Positions 62,290-64,000 of a stretch of DNA of 64,000 bases are shown one piece after another. Source of the stretch: Viscum album (lineage: Eukaryota > Streptophyta > Magnoliopsida > Santalales > Viscaceae); assembly GCA_963277665.1 (NCBI GenBank), contig OY728123.1:628244915-628308914 (forward strand), written 5' to 3'. The notes below the pieces were generated by a model that worked only from the letters and a program-made list of their open reading frames with translations, was not told the origin of the DNA and did no database searches. The first letter of the stretch is position 1, and each line of letters starts with the position of its first letter. The translations under genes were made by a program, and so were the position numbers.

Positions 62290-64000
62290 CATGGATATTA
62301 ACCCACAAACATAAAACATTTTTTAGAGACCATGTATTTTCATGTAATACATAGAAATAGATTTACATATATTTCTAGAGCTATGAGTTTATATGGTGTG
62401 CAATTTCGTGGCCTGGTGTTCCAAGAATTAATTTTATAAAAATATTAAATATATTTTATATTAAGCTCACTTTTTATTTAATGAAAATAGAATAACAAAA
62501 AAATGGATGACCAGATTGGAAATCGGAGACCATAGTTTCTCCCAAAACCAGGTGTTTACTATAGGCACAATATAAAATGAGTAGTTATCATATGTTCGGA
62601 CCCCTATCTCATTGGCAGTATATTAAATGAATTAAATGATTAATTGATTAATTTCATTTTGTCCTAATTAATATTTTACAAATAAGTCATTAGCTGGATT
62701 TTCATTGGTTTGCACTCTTAATTCTTTAGATTCCTGGGAAAGATTATCTTCTACCACTGTAGAATTCCATCGAAGAATGATGATCCCCTGATTTAAGGTG
62801 GATCGAAGCGCAATGAATCTAATGAATTCTGCTACCATATTAGAGAATGATTGCTTCATAAAAAATGATCCAAATAATAGGTAGGACTATTCAACTGGGT
62901 TTTCCCCCTTTCGACTAAATATTTTATCCATTTCATTCCTTTTTTGAAATCTACGCATTTTATATATCATGCATGCACCAAAAATCTAGAATTATTTTGT
63001 ATTCATTGGTTTATCCATCCTTTGGAGAATGTTCAGAATAATTATCCAAGAATACTTTTTTGACAATCCTAAAAAAATTCCTTTCTTCTCATAATTTTTA
63101 CATTCTTCACCATTGGAACCTCTTGGTTTCAAGTTCAATAGTTTTCGGGCATCCCAATCTCAATCGGGTGATCGAATTTATGGTGCATCGACAAATCATC
63201 AACATTTTTTAATCTAATTACAGATCTCGAAATAATGCATGGAAAGGATAACTGATATGGTGTTCAATATCTGATATTGTGATGAACATTGGTGTAGTGT
63301 CATGCAGAATGAACGGCTAAACCCTGGTCAACTAATGAGGATGATTTAGGGAAAGCATCGTTGGAAATCCATGTTCCATAGCCGTATCTGTAGTTTTTGG
63401 ATTGATTATAGGAGTTATCCGAGATGGTTTCATCAGATTTGATGTATGTTTGATGATTTTGTGAAAATTAGGCTTGCTAGAAAAATCAATACTACACACC
63501 ATGTTGGATGAATTACACATGGAATGTTTTCCACTCAATAGCAGTGTTAGGTTTTTGATGAATTTAAGGGTAACATGACATGTAGTACTCCATTAAATTT
63601 ATTGTACCCATTCCCCATTTGGATAGTCCATGTGATGGTTCACGAAGATAGGGAGCCTATTTAAAATTACACAAGCATAGTTGGCCATGTGGAATGTATA
63701 ATGTGTGGGACTACATGTAGTCTACCAATTTACATGGACACGAGGTCCACGTATACATACAAAACCAGCATACACTTCCCTATCCCTGGATAGGTGGGAC
63801 ATGCCATGTATGCCACCCACACAGTGTGTGCCCATACATGTAAGGGACCTGTGTACCAACCAAAGACATGGCCAGGAAGTGAATATGGATTACAAGTTGT
63901 ACCGGTCACCTCACATGTCGTGTACTACTTGGGATCATCTTATAGATCATCAATATTTTGTATCTCTTCCATTTTAATTCATATTATGGCCCATGAAATG
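62290..64000. other. Unrecognised, G+C rising toward the window end
   Basis: Three short open frames are present: 62859-62668 (minus, 63 residues), 63538-63332 (minus) and 63705-63977 (plus, 90 residues). The first has balanced, protein-like composition (MVAEFIRFIALRSTLNQG...) and could be an exon or element fragment, but no family is recognised. From about 63660 on the sequence is rich in ACATG and CACAC/GTGTG words, similar in style to 42.84-43.25 kb. No repeat unit is clear. Confidence 0.3.

Noticed and set aside
62668..63977. Organelle DNA insertion (chloroplast or mitochondrial)
   Set aside because: Considered because of the shift in composition, but no organelle gene was recognised.

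Overview
This window looks like gene-poor plant nuclear DNA. The reasons are its high A+T content by eye, decayed plant-type Ty3/gypsy chromoviruses, a DUF4283-type LINE remnant, a Copia-type gag remnant and a CACTA-type transposon end. I see no intact host gene, tRNA, rRNA or snRNA, no CRISPR array and no bacterial-style operon. Every recognisable coding piece belongs to a mobile element and is broken. The species cannot be told from the sequence alone.

Layout. (1) 1-~5350, minus strand: the 5' part of a Ty3/gypsy element (element 1). From high to low coordinates it runs LTR, tRNA-iMet-like primer site, gag with zinc knuckles, protease, reverse transcriptase and the start of RNase H, then leaves the window. 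One reading frame survives over about 2.7 kb with no frameshift, but it carries 13 stops, 11 of them TAG. (2) ~5700-7040, plus: a degraded Copia-like gag. (3) ~7900-9950, minus: a LINE-like DUF4283 protein with a zinc knuckle and a possible RNase H tail. (4) 10-29.6 kb: very A+T-rich, no supportable gene. (5) 29.61-~32 kb: one CACTA terminus with subterminal repeats. (6) 30.4-36.16 kb: A+T-rich and featureless. (7) 36.17-41.3 kb: a G+C-richer island with at least five tandem-repeat families, including thirteen 54-bp units and five 107-bp units. (8) 42.6-43.26 kb: a small unrecognised G+C-richer block.

(9) 43.996-62.289 kb is a nest. Two old direct repeats of about 2.9 and 3.1 kb look like the LTRs of an ancient plus-strand retroelement (element C). 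A minus-strand Ty3/gypsy element (element 2, ~47.35-56.54 kb) lies inside it. Element 2 has two matching LTR segments, a polypurine tract and protease, RT, RNase H, integrase and chromodomain-like remains. It has lost its 5' LTR end, primer site and most of gag in a deletion whose junction falls inside a gag zinc knuckle. (10) 62.29-64 kb: unrecognised, with a few short open frames.

No new multi-gene system is visible. The points most worth checking are the TAG-dominated decay of element 1, the minisatellite island, the LTR/zinc-knuckle junction in element 2 and the nested LTR structure.
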